A stretch of DNA of 27,203 nucleotides, taken from assembly GCA_963653155.1 (NCBI GenBank), contig CAVJWR010000038.1:1-27203 (forward strand). The letters are read 5' to 3'. This document shows, piece after piece, positions 8,297 through 19,400 of this stretch (its first letter is position 1; each line of letters opens with the position of its first letter). The translations under genes were made by a program, and so were the position numbers. This DNA is from UBA1731 sp963653155. Its GTDB lineage: Bacteria; Verrucomicrobiota; Kiritimatiellia; RFP12; UBA1067. The notes under the pieces are model-generated. The model was not told the DNA's origin, did no database searches, and was given only the letters and a program-made list of their open reading frames with translations.

Positions 8297-9766
8297 TAGA
8301 CATGTTGTTTGCCGCAGCGCTTTCGGTGATACCGCAGCCGGCTGATGTGCAGGTGTGCGATCGGCACATGGTGCCGGCCGATGCCCCCGTTGTCGTGGAG
8401 AAGGATGGGACGATAGCCTCAGAGGGCTATAGGCTGCGCGTGAATCCTACGGAGGGAATCAGGATTGCTTGCTCGGATACGGCCGGCGAATTCTATGCCC
8501 GCCAGACGCTGAACCAGCTTGTCGGAACAAACGGATACCCGTGCGTCTCAATAATTGACCGCCCCACCTATCCGTGGCGAGGGATGCTCATCGACGACTG
8601 CCGCCATTTCTTCGGGAAGGACGTACTGAAGAATGTGATAGACCAGATGGCCCAGTACAAGATGAACGTGCTCCACTGGCATTTGACGGAAGATCAGGCT
8701 TGGCGTATTGATATCCCCGGCTATCCGGAACTGGTCAAGTACGGGGCGGTGCGCCCGGCAAGCCCCAAGTTCGGCGCAAAGCTGAAGCATGAGGCGAACG
8801 GCGAATACTCTGCCGAGACTGACGGGCAGACCTACGGNNNNNNNNNNCTTCTACACTGAGGCGGACGTGAAGGAGATAATCGCATACGCCGCCGAGCGGC
8901 ATGTGAAGGTTGTGCCGGAGATCGAGCTTCCAGGACACGTCTTTGCCGCCCTGGCCGCATATCCGGAGTTCGCCTGCAAGCCGGAGAACCTTGCCAAGCG
9001 TACCCCCCGCTCAATCTGGGGAATCGAGAAGGATGTCCTTTGCATCGGCAACGACAAGGCCATCAAGTTCATGGAGGATGTGCTTGACTACGTGTGCCGC
9101 CTGTTCCCTTCGGATGTGGTGCATATCGGAGGCGACGAATGCCCTCAGGTTCGCTGGAAAGATTGCCCGAAGTGCCAGAAGCGCATCAAGGATGAGGGCC
9201 TTGGCGACGAGAAGGGGCTTCAGCCGTGGATCACAAAGCATTTCGTCAAGTTCCTGGCGGCTCGCGGCAAACGCGCCCTTGGATGGGACGAGTATCTGCT
9301 TGGCGAAGGCATCCCGAAGTCCGCAATGGGCATGAGCTGGCGTCTTGGGAAGCAGGGTGCGGGCCATGCGTGGCTTTCCCCTTCAGATCTCGCGGCGAAA
9401 GGGCACGATGTGGTGATGACGCCGAACAGCTACTGCTACATCGACTATGGGCAGGGGCTGAAGGACGATCCCTTCCAGTACATAGGCGGACGCATTACGC
9501 TTGAGAAATGCCATTCCATGGATCTTTGCGAAGGAGTGCCGGAGAACCTGCGCAGCCACATCGTCGGCGGACAGGGCAACAACTGGTCGGAGTACACCTG
9601 GAATAAGTTCGACCTCGAATGGAAGATGTGGCCTCGCGGCTGTGCGCTCGCGGAGGTTTTCTGGTCTGGCAACGGGAAGCCCTCCTACGATGATTTCCTG
9701 CGCCGCATGAAGGTGCACAGGACGAGGCTCATAAGGCAGGGCGTGAATTGCGCACCGCTTGAGTGA
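8293..9766 (+). CDS. GH20 beta-N-acetylhexosaminidase (interrupted by N gap)
   Basis: The start is ATG 8293, which overlaps the previous stop, with AAGGAG about 6-12 bases upstream. A short hydrophobic N-terminus (MIDMLFAAALSVIP) may act as a weak signal peptide. A GH20b-like N-terminal domain ends with the substrate-strand motif LHWHLTEDQAWR. After the gap (8838-8847) the frame resumes at FYTEADVKEI and VPEIELPGH. The catalytic Asp-Glu pair lies in HIGGDECPQ (codons 9134-9139), and LGWDEYL and NNWSEYTW follow as expected. The enzyme removes terminal beta-GlcNAc or GalNAc by substrate-assisted catalysis. The family normally reads YGGFYT at the gap, so only about three bases may be missing; the frames agree with a length of 0 mod 3. 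The product is close to 490 residues, normal for the family. It is the last gene of a three-gene operon. Confidence 0.9.
8838..8847. other. Assembly gap (10 N)
   Basis: These ten Ns split the GH20 gene between TYG and FYTEAD. The frames on either side require a true length of 0 mod 3, and family conservation suggests about three bases. Confidence 0.95.
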
Positions 9767-9782
9767 CCGGCATTGCGGGCAA

Positions 9783-9813
9783 GCCCATGCTCGCCGTTGA
9801 GGTAGGCATGGGC
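9783..9813 (+). terminator. Hairpin after the GH20 gene, possible terminator
   Basis: GCCCATGC (9783-9790) pairs with GCATGGGC (9806-9813) around a 15-base loop, 16 bases after the GH20 stop. There is no T run directly after it, so termination is only suggested by position. Confidence 0.4.
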
Positions 9814-9819
9814 GTGGAC

Positions 9820-9849
9820 TTGACTGTAGAAAAAAAAAACAAATATAAT
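9820..9849 (+). promoter_or_regulatory. Sigma-70-like promoter of the beta-strand-repeat protein gene
   Basis: TTGACT (9820-9825) and TATAAT (9844-9849) are separated by 18 bases that include a run of ten As. This is a near-consensus promoter, 33 bases before the ATG at 9882. Confidence 0.75.
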
Positions 9850-9868
9850 TGCCGCCATTTCAAACTAT

Positions 9869-9874
9869 AAGGAG
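9869..9874 (+). promoter_or_regulatory. Ribosome binding site that places the start at 9882
   Basis: AAGGAG lies 7 bases before ATG 9882 (10 before ATG 9885). No such site precedes the ATG at 9929, so translation is expected to start upstream of the poly-A frameshift. Confidence 0.75.
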
Positions 9875-9881
9875 ACGAGCC

Positions 9882-12800
9882 ATGATGACTGTAGAAGAAA
9901 AAAAAATCTATTTGCCGTACTCGCGTGCATGGCGTTGTCCGTCGCCGTTGCGGACATTACCTTGACGGGTGAGACCGAGTATGCGGTGGGGAGCGGCAGC
10001 ACCGATTCCGTCTCGGAGCGGATCACAGGCTCCGGATCTATATTGAAAACCGGTGGCGGAGACCTGTCCATTTCTGGCGTTGGCAACGACTTCTCTGGTG
10101 GCGTTGTGGTATCTGAAGGTACGGTAAGCGTCTCATCCGAGAATGCCCTTGGGACGGGTGCCGTCACGGTCTCGGACGCATCTGCGGGCATAAAGTTCAA
10201 TGTCGCGCCTGCCTCGTCGGATGGATACGTGACATTTGGCAATACGTTTTCGTTTACTGGCGATAAGGATGTCAGCTACGGGAACATAGATGGCACGGGC
10301 GACGGAAATACGAACATGATTTTCTTCGCGAACACCAGACTGTCCGGCGACATCACCGGTACGCGGTCATTCCGCCTGAGGCATAACGCGAACAACACTG
10401 GGCACCCGACAAATGGAGGACCATCCACCATCTTTGACGGAAGACTCGATGCAGGTGAGAAAGATATCTATCTCAATCTCTACGGTACGATGACCGCGAA
10501 CGGACCCATCACCGCGAGGCGCGTCAGCGGTGGCGAAGCCTGGTCGGGCGGCGGCTTTCTCGTGCTGAACAACACCGGAAATGCGTTTGATGAACTTGTG
10601 GTGGCGTCTACAAGGGTGAAGTGCGGTGCGAAGAATGTATTGGGCGGCGCGAAGATCACGTGGCGCTATACCGGCACCACCTTGGTTAATGGCGTATCCT
10701 ATGTAGACATGGCCGGATTTGACCAGACCGTTGCAGGCCTTTCCCAGAATGTGTTTAAAAACAACGTCTTCTGGAATGATGCGTATTTGGGTGCTAATGC
10801 AGGAAAGGACGACAACACATATTGTGTCACATCTTCGAGCGAGGCTACACTGACGATCACAGGCGGGGCGGAAGACCTTACGACATACGCCCCGCTGAGG
10901 GGTGCGATGTCGCTTGTGCTGGATGCGAAGGAGGCCAGTTCGTTCAGGCAGACGTTCGAGCACCACGACAGCAATTTCAAAGGATCGACCGAGGTGCGTG
11001 CCGGCACACTTGAGATCAAGGGCAAGGCGAGATTCAGCGGAACGCATTCCGTTACGGTTGCTTCCGGAGCCGTGTTTCTGTGCAATTCCACGAATGAGCT
11101 GTCGGCGCTAGAGTCCGTCAATCAGCTTGTTGTCTATGGTGATTTTGACGCATCCCTGGCATCCGTCAATCCATTCTCATCTGCGCTTGAGGCTGTGACG
11201 ATAGGAGAGACTGCAAACCTGTCGCTTCCGAAAGGCTCGGAATTGAGGGTAAAGTCCCTCGCCGTAAATGGGCAGACATATTCTGTGGGGTACTTCACCC
11301 CGTCAACCTTGCCGAATCTGAAGGGTGGATCAATTATCGTAGTTGGCGGTGAGATACATGAGGCCTCTTGGACTGGAGCGGAATCGGAGGCTCTTATGGA
11401 TATCGGCAACTGGGATGATTCACAGATCGATCTCAAGTACGGTACGTTTGGCGTCACCTTCGCGAAGTCCGGGTCTATTGCGTCTGTCGATTCCGATGTC
11501 GCATTGCATGAGATCCTGTTCAGGGCGGCGGATGGCGAGGCTGGCTTCACGCTCTCGCGTAGCGAACCCGCTAACGCGATTACGGTCGGCCCTCGCATTT
11601 CTGCACTGACAAACGATGCCGCCGCGACGGCGCACACATACGTGATAGACAACCCGATCAAGGTGATTGACCAGCTTACGTTCCATGCAGATACTAACCA
11701 GACGCTTATCGTGAGGAATGCGCTGAATGAGAGTGCCGATGATATGGGGGCACACAAGATATTCGTGGATGGTAGGGGAAAGGCCGCGAACGTCACGGGC
11801 CGAGTGCTTTTCGAAGGCACCAACTATTTCGGCGGAGCAATATCGATCACGTCAAGCCTTGTCCGCGTATCTGGGCTGCTCTCCAACCCGGATGGGGCCT
11901 ATACTGGCAAGCCGAAGGATAACAGTCTTGATTCGATAATCGTAAACCTGAATCAGGGCGGACTTGTGGGCAGCGTAGGCATCGCGAACCATGGTCTGTG
12001 GCTTGACAACGCCACCGTCAAGAAGTCCATGCTTGTGCAGAGCTTCATCGGAAAGCGCTCAATCACGACGTCTCCGAACACGACGAATGAGTTTGCCGGA
12101 TATCTGCGCTATGAAATTTCTGCGCATCAGGGCGTGGAGATTCAGGCTGGCTCGGAACTGATCCTTTCCGGAGGCCTTCGTGGTTCGCATTCGTTCCGCA
12201 AGTACGGCCCCGGTACGCTTCGCATACGGAATGTGCCTGTGGATTGCCAGAAGTCGGCCGGATTCAACCCATCGTCAGAGGGACGTGTAATCTTCGAAGT
12301 GCCGGGCAACACGTTCAATTACTTGACTATCGGATATGGAAACTACAACAATGGCGACATCGTTGTGGAGACGACCGTAGATCAAGTGATTACGAACGGA
12401 ATCGTGCAGATAGGCGGCGATGGTGGAAGCGTGGATAGCTGCGTGGCGAACAACAGCGGGAAAAGCTATAGGCTTGACCTCCACTCCACAACGCAGCGTT
12501 GCCAAAAGCTTGCCATATTGAAGAAGGGCGAGCTGACAGGCGAATATCCCGCAATGATGGAGATATTCGAGGGATGGCTCGAAGACAACCCTGAGGGATA
12601 CCGCTATGTGTCCGGCAAGATTACGGGCGGAGTGGGGCTGCACCAATGTGGCGAGGGTACGCTTACGGTCACGAACGTGATCGAATCGTGCGGAGATCTG
12701 ACGGTGTCCGCCGGGACGCTTGAATTTGCCGAGGAAGGAACTTGGCTCAATGGCACGAACGTGACGGTGAAAGGCAATGGTACGCTCAGACTTGCCAAAG

Positions 12801-13048
12801 GCGCTCATTTCAACTGCAAGAACGCTGTGCTTCACCTTGGCGCCGATGGCGATGACTGGAAAATCGACATTCCGGCGGGAACATCCCAGGGCTTTGCCGC
12901 CGTATACGATTCCGATGGCAACAGGCTGTCTGCCGGTACGTATGGAAATGCCGCTTCAGGCGCGACGTTCACGCGTTATGCGTCGCATTTCCCGAATGGC
13001 GGCAAGATAAGTGTGCGTCCGACAGGTCTGGTGTTGGGGGTTAGGTAG
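9882..13048 (+). CDS. Secreted beta-strand-repeat (autotransporter-associated repeat) protein, frameshifted in the signal peptide
   Basis: The long open frame has its first ATG at 9929, which would leave only MALSVAVA before the mature protein. Upstream, that same frame encodes the rest of a good signal peptide (KKNLFAVLACMALSVAVA, then DITLTGE). The AAGGAG-supported ATG at 9882 lies one frame away. Adding one A to the run of nine at 9898-9906 joins the two, so the gene carries an apparent one-base deficit. The mature protein of about 1,040 residues is rich in Gly, Thr and Asn. It contains autotransporter-associated beta-strand units, for example GSILKTGGGDLSISG and VVVSEGTVSVSSENALGTG near the start, EVRAGTLEIKG in the middle, and GEGTLTVTNV with VSAGTLEFAEEG near the end. 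A long beta-helix is likely. No C-terminal beta-barrel, PEP-CTERM or sorting signal is seen, so its attachment is unknown. It could be a surface adhesin or carbohydrate-binding scaffold; the function is not known. Confidence 0.75.
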
Positions 13049-13057
13049 AGGGTAATG

Positions 13058-13450
13058 GGATTTACGATTTACGATTTTTCGATTTACGATTTGCGATTGA
13101 ATTTAAGGATTTAGTCATTTGAGGATTTGGTAGGGCGAGGGAGGATTTATGATTTTTGATTGCATTTGGGGATTAGGTAGGGCGATTTCGATGAAATCGC
13201 CGCCACGACGACGAGGGCGTCGTCGCTACGGGAGGGACGCAATTCATTGCGTCCGTGTCGCAGATTGTCGGTCGCAGAGGACTGCGACCCTCCCGCGCAA
13301 CGCACGACGGCGAGGCGCCGTCGCTNNNNNNNNNNNNNNNNNNNNNNNNNNNNNNNNNNNNNNNNNNGTCGCTACGGCGGGCAAAATCATAAAATAACCA
13401 AATAGCTAAATGCAATCGCAAATCATAAATCGAAAAATCGCAAATCATAA
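13058..13450. mobile_element. Foldback-type repeat element, locus B (candidate non-autonomous mobile element)
   Basis: The left arm (about 13058-13137) is AT-rich and built of GATTTACGATTT-type words. The right arm (about 13376-13450) carries the same words as the reverse complement: GATTTGCGATTGAATTTA at 13088-13105 matches the inverse of 13407-13424 with one difference. A second, shorter left-arm copy lies at 13143-13184, and both left copies end in GGTAGGGCG. Between the arms are GC-rich palindromes at 13182-13200, 13206-13225, 13235-13254, 13270-13289 and 13305-13323, then 42 Ns. GTCGCTAC at 13368-13375 is the end of another palindrome unit. No transposase or gene is present. No clear target duplication is seen at the edges, so mobility is inferred from structure and from the second locus at 6223-6425. 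Confidence 0.65.
13326..13367. other. Assembly gap (42 N) within the palindrome array
   Basis: The Ns begin just after one palindrome and end inside the closing arm of another, so at least one more hairpin unit is missing. The gap is probably caused by the repeats themselves. Confidence 0.95.
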
Positions 13451-13458
13451 ATATCCAT

Positions 13459-13464
13459 GAGGAG
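13459..13464 (+). promoter_or_regulatory. Ribosome binding site that places the GH28 start at 13469
   Basis: GAGGAG lies 4 bases before ATG 13469. The earlier in-frame ATG at 13457 has no such site and overlaps this one. Confidence 0.65.
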
Positions 13465-13468
13465 AGTT

Positions 13469-16400
13469 ATGCTTCACAGAGATTCGTTGATGTGCTTTGG
13501 TTTCCTGACCGTCTGCCTATGCATGGCGGCCGCAGGTGTTCGTGCCGAGGTAAAGCCTCTCGTCGTCGAGGGTGCGCCTTTCCCTCTTACGGTATCGGAA
13601 TGGACTCCACCAGCCCGCGACTTCCCCATTACCGCGTATGGGGCGAAGGAAGACGGAAAGCCCGTCACCGAGGCGATTGAATCGGCCATCGATGCCGCAT
13701 CGAAATCCGGCGGCGGACGCGTCGTTCTGCCGCCCGGCGAATGGCTTTCGGGTGCGTTCCGGCTCAAGAGCAACGTCGCGCTTGTCGTGGAGAAGGGGGC
13801 GACGCTCCATTTCCCCGACGATCCGGTAATAGTGATGCGTGCGCCGCTTCAGCCGAACGGAAGGCCAACGATGACGCATTGGGCCCTCATCGGGGCGAAT
13901 GCCTGCACGAATGTCGCAGTGATGGGCGACGGCACAATCCTGAGCGATGTGGCGTACTGGCATGACAATTTCATGATCAACCCGCAGAAGGGATTTCCCC
14001 GTCCGCAGGTGATGCACTTCGAACGGTGCAAGAACGTGCGCGTGGAGGGCGTGAAGGTGAGGGGTTCGCCCGCATGGACGATGCACTTCCGCGTGTGCGA
14101 GGATATAGTGATGCGTGGCGTCGATTCGGTCTGCACCGGACCGAACACCGACGGACTCGATCTTGAGTCGTGCAACCGGGCATTGATAGAGAACTGCTCG
14201 CTTGACCAGACGGACGATACGTACACGATCAAGAGCGGGTTCAATGAATCTGGACGCAAACGCAACATCCCCACGCAGAATGTGGTGATCCGCAATTGCC
14301 GTGCGGTTCATGGGCATACGCTCCTCGCCATCGGAAGCGAAGTCTCTGGCGGCATCCGGAACATCTACATGACAGACTGCACTGTAGAGGCGGATTGCTG
14401 GCGATTCCTATTCGTCAAGACGAACTCCAAGCGCGGGGCTTTTGTGGAGAACGTATGGCTGGAGAACATAAAGGGCGTGTCCGCAAGTCAGGCCGTATTC
14501 GAGACTGAGATGTACTACGACGGCAACCCCGTGAAGGAGCTTACGAAGAAAGCCGAGAAGACGTGGCCGACCGCGATATCGAACATCTTTGTGCGCAACG
14601 TCGTGTGCGGCGAAGCCGGATTTGCCGTGAAGGTGCGTGGCGATGCCGAATTGCCGCCGAAGAGGCTCTTTGCGGAGAACATACGCGTCGGCAAGCTGCG
14701 CCACAAGCCCGTAGGCGCGACAAACGCGCCAGAGCTTGACGTCAAGGAGGTCCGCGAAGACCCGTCCGTGCTGAAGGAAGTCCTTGGATTGCCGCCGCAG
14801 GTGCGCCAGTACGATGCCGCGTTGGATGGACGGCGGGATGCGCCGTATTTCGACCTTGCGGATCTTGAAGGGATGTCCGCGAACGCGATGTGCCGGACGG
14901 TTCTCGACGCGAGGATCGCGGCAGAGGTGAAGACCGGGCGCAACGTCGCTCCGCGCGTGACGCCTCAGGCGGCGCTTGAGAAATCGTACAGCGGGATGTA
15001 TTCTCGCCGTGTCGTGCAGATGCTCACGGATCTCGGTTGCGCCCTGCCGGGCACCTGGATCGCCGATGACGTGAGGCAGGTGTCTCGCAAATTCAAGGAC
15101 GCATCCCTTTCGGTTGTGCCGGACCTGAAGTCCGGCACGGTCAGGGTTTCATTCGCGAACAAGGGCAAGGTGCCAATCAAGGATGTCTGGTGTGTGGTGC
15201 ACTTGGCTCCGCAGTGGATGACACGGCGGCAGACGTTCAGAATCGACCGTGTGGCTCCGGGAGAGACTGTAGAGCGTGTGCTTTCATGCGGAGCCGGATC
15301 GCACTACCTGCCGCTTCCGTTGGGCGCATCACCGTATGCGGCATCTGCGGACTTCACGCTTGGCGGCACACGCAGACGCCTGTGGACTACCGTAGAGACG
15401 CCCGACGCGAAGGTTGCGCCGAATCTTGTGGATGTCGTCCGGCACGCAGGGCCGATGGATGCGCTTGATGCCGATGACGCGACACTGCTGGACGCGTCGG
15501 CAGGGTCGGACGCATTGCCAGTCCTTGGCGGACAGCAATGGAAGTGCGTCGCGTTCCCGGGGGCGGCGTGGTACAACGCATCTCCGCGTCGGCGTCCGTA
15601 CACGGAAAAGGAACAGGGACTCTTGCGGGCGAACCGGGCATACGAGGTGTCCGCAGTGCAGTTCGACGTGCCGAGCAATGCAGTGACCATATTGCGATGC
15701 ACGGCTCCGAACTGGACGAAAGGTGCCGTCGCGTTTCTCAACGGCGAGCGGTTGCCGCTGAAGTCCTTGACGATGAACATACCTGCACGGCCGGGACGCA
15801 ACCGCCTGATCGTGAAGTATCCGAGCCAGTCAGGCGAGAAGACTGCGCTGCTCCAGATGTCCGTGTACCCTTGGGACAGTTCGACATGCTGGCCATGCGT
15901 CGCCTTCCCGACGGAGACGCAGGAACGCGCCAAGTCTGCGGTGGGCGGCAAGTCGGCCCAGGAGTTCAGCTTGGAGTGGAACAGGCGTTGGGATGCGACG
16001 CTCCCGTATGAGGTTGAGGTATCGACCAACAAGCTTGTGTCCCGTGCCGGTGTGAAGCCCGGCTCTGGGTTCGCTATCAGCGCACTTTCCAGGAATGGAC
16101 GCAAGGCGTTGAATGTGACTGCGCTTCCGGGTCGTACGGATGGATGTGTATTCCTCCGCTTCAAGGTTCCGCAGGGGACTACTGGACTTGTCTGTAGGGT
16201 GGATTCCAAGACGCCGCTTGCCGTTGCCGATCCAGACCGAACCGACAATCTCTTTGCCGGAGCGCTTGCCTCCACCGTCAAGTGGGGCGCAACTCCGAGG
16301 ATGAAGATCGACAAGGTGGATGGAGGTGCGCTCACGTTCGCCGTCCGTTCGCCGGGCGAGCCGGAGGCGACATATGACATCGCCGTGCCGCCAGGGCTTA

Positions 16401-19400
16401 ACGGACGTTCCGTGAGGTTCGAGACTGAGATAGGAAACGAGGCCCCGGTGAGCTGTAGGCTAATGTTGCGCGTCCAGCAGCTTGACGCGGCTGGGAAAGT
16501 GCTGCCGGAGTCTGTGGTTGACAGGCGATGGACCGGCCTGATGTTTCCGGCGAACAGGAATTTCAGGTTCGTCGAGCGCGGAAGGATTCACACCGAAGCC
16601 AAGACTGTTCGGCTGTTCATGAAGGTTGGGGCGTCGCCCAAGCCGTATGACCTCTATGGGATGCCGAACGCAAACGCGAATGACAAGATGCCTCGCCTGC
16701 GGATGAAATCGCTGGTTTTGCGTACGGCGGAATTCCTGCCGTTCCCGAAATACGACGAATCGAATTTCGCCGCCGGCGTTTCTGGCGAACCCGGCGATCT
16801 CGCCATTCGTCTTGGCGGTGCGGACGAGAAGGCGTTTTGGTATCAGACACGTTCGCAGGCAAGCTGGGCCGAGTCGGTGCAGTTGCGCGATGAGCGCCAG
16901 ATATTTTTCCCGTCCGGGGCCGGAACGGTGGAATCGTGGCTAAAGAGCGACTGGAAGCCCACGACATACACGGACAAGGGCGAGACGAAGTGCCGCCCGA
17001 TCATACTCTTCCAGTGCTACCAGAGCTATCGCGCACACATGTGCATCGGCGGGAAGGGGGCGATGCTTGAGCTGTCGTACCGTCCACAGCCGGGCATGGT
17101 GGACATCGTGCTTAGGGATCGGACCAATATGGTATACAAAGGCTCCGCGAACGTGAAACTCCCTAAGGACAAGTGGTGCCATCTTGCGATGCAGTGGACG
17201 CCGGGCGACGTGGCCGAGGTGTTCGTGGATGGGCATCGCGTACTGAATCTCCCTGTGCCGAAGCTTCAGGCATTGGATCTTGCAGATCAGGAGATCAAGT
17301 ATCCAAACGACGAGGGGGGCTTGGAGTTCTACCTTGGATCCAATTGGCTGAGCGCAAGGAAAAAGGCGAACATTGACCCTACGAGGCCACTCTTTGAGGG
17401 AGCGGCAGACCTTCTGCGCGTCTCTACTGGCAAACGCTACAGTGGCGACTTCAAGCCCGCAAAGTCGTTCGGTGTGGATGAAAATACGCGGGCCCTGTTT
17501 TCCTTTGACGATAGCTTTGACGGCGTATCGGGCGGCGGCATCGGGTGGATACCCGGCACGACCAGATCGCTTGGAGCCGGGCGCGAGGCGCGAGACCTTC
17601 GCATCGGCGGGAAATCGGTACCATATTGGCCGAACGGCATCCTGCCGGAGAATGATCCAGCGGTGGTGCTGAATGGCGACAACTTCCCGAATCTCCCGAC
17701 TGCCGTGGACTTTGAGACCGCAAGGCGTCCTTTCAGGAAGGTTGCGCTTCTCAGGCCGGGCGAGTCGTTTGAATTCGACTGCCCGGAGAAGGTCACGACG
17801 GATTTCGTCGAGATATCGAACGTGTCTGGAAGTCCGTTGACGTATCCGATAGTCCTCAACGCTGGGGATGTGGATCCCCGCAGCTTCGGGGATCTTGCGG
17901 ATACCCTGCGCCTTGATGCGATGCCGGATCGCGAGAAGTCCGACAGGCTGTTCGGCTTTGTGCTGTCGTCAATGGACTACTTCATGAACCATACCGCGAT
18001 GTTCTTGCCGGGGAGCGATACGCCGCGCGATGTCGAATACAACGCGATGTACATGTTCAACGGCTATTGCGGCTTCGAGTGCGGACCACTAAACAATCTG
18101 GCCGCAAACCTGTTCGTTGCGGTGGCGAAATGTCCGGCGGTTCAGACAGGAGGGTATGGGCACAGCTTCCAGCAGGTTTTCTACGGCGGCAAGAACCACA
18201 TATACGACGTGTCGTTCCGCAAATTCTTCCCAGCCATGGACAACGAGACGGCGGCCGGACTTGAGGAGGCCGACAACGAATGCGGGATATTCCCGCGCAT
18301 CGGGATCGAGCCGGAGTGCTTCACGCGCAAATCGACCAGAGGGCACTGGGTGCAGACGCCGGACTGCGTACCAAAGATCGGCGTCACCCTGAATCCCGGC
18401 GAAAGCTTCCGCGTGTGGCAGGTGAATGACGGCAACTGCAACGACCTTGTCGTGAGGTCGAAGAAAGGTCCGTATCGCGGCTACGAATCGCCGTACCGTC
18501 CTGATGCCACCGAGCTTTGCCATGCCAACACGGAGAAGGTGTTCCTGCAGCGTACAGAGCGGACGTTCCCGCAGTACCTTAGCGGGTTCATACGCTACAA
18601 CGGTGCGCCGAGCGTCGGCAATCCGGCATTCACTGAGGTTGGCGCGGATTCGTTCTGCTATCGCGTGAACGGCGGCGGATACCCGATTGTGCAAGCGGGA
18701 TATTCGGCGGTCAGGCGCGATGGAACCAAGGCCGAGATCGAGATATCCACGGATAACGGCAAGACGTTCCGTCCGCTCGCGAACCCCGCCGGATATGCGG
18801 TACGCGCACGCTACGCCTATCTCGTACGGGTAAAGGCTCCAATCGGCGATGTCGCGGAATTTTCCGCGTCCACCGAAGTTCAGCTGAATCCGCGCATATT
18901 TCCCGGCAGACTGAAGGCCGGCGGCAACAGGCTGACGCTCAAGGCGACTTCCGGCGTAGGTGCCCGCGTTACGGTGCAGGGCAGGGTGCCCGCAGGACGC
19001 ATCTCGATTCCGGCGGCGGTGTCGTCCGGCGCGGTGCTTGGCGCGGAAACGCTTTTCTATGCCTTTGACCCTGCGAAGAGTCCGACGCTTGACGTGATCG
19101 GGGTATCGCCATCCGCCACAGTGAAGACGACAGGAGGCCTCAGGGCGACGCTTTCCGATGGCAAGCTTACCCTTTCGGCGGATGTCGTGAAGGGTGATGC
19201 GCGTTTCTGTTCCGCAACCATTGTGGATGGTGGGGCGGAGAAGACGCTTGCGGTGCTTGTGGGAACGGGTGTGCGCTTTGCCGTAGCCAAGGATGCGAAG
19301 ATGACGGGCGGCGCGAGGCGCATGGAGCCGGACGAGATGAGTCCGCAGGTGCGCGGACGCCTTTCCCAGGCGAACCATGGCGCAGAGATCGCGTTCAAGT

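Noticed and set aside
13182..13375. CRISPR array
   Set aside because: The repeats are palindromes of different sequence with short linkers. There is no constant repeat with unique spacers of equal length and no cas gene.
13149..13397. Small open frames across repeat locus B
   Set aside because: They consist of translated palindromes and an N gap, with no start signals.
13050..13468. Defined promoter for the GH28 gene
   Set aside because: The AT-rich right arm offers several -10-like hexamers, but none has a convincing -35 at the right distance, so none is called.
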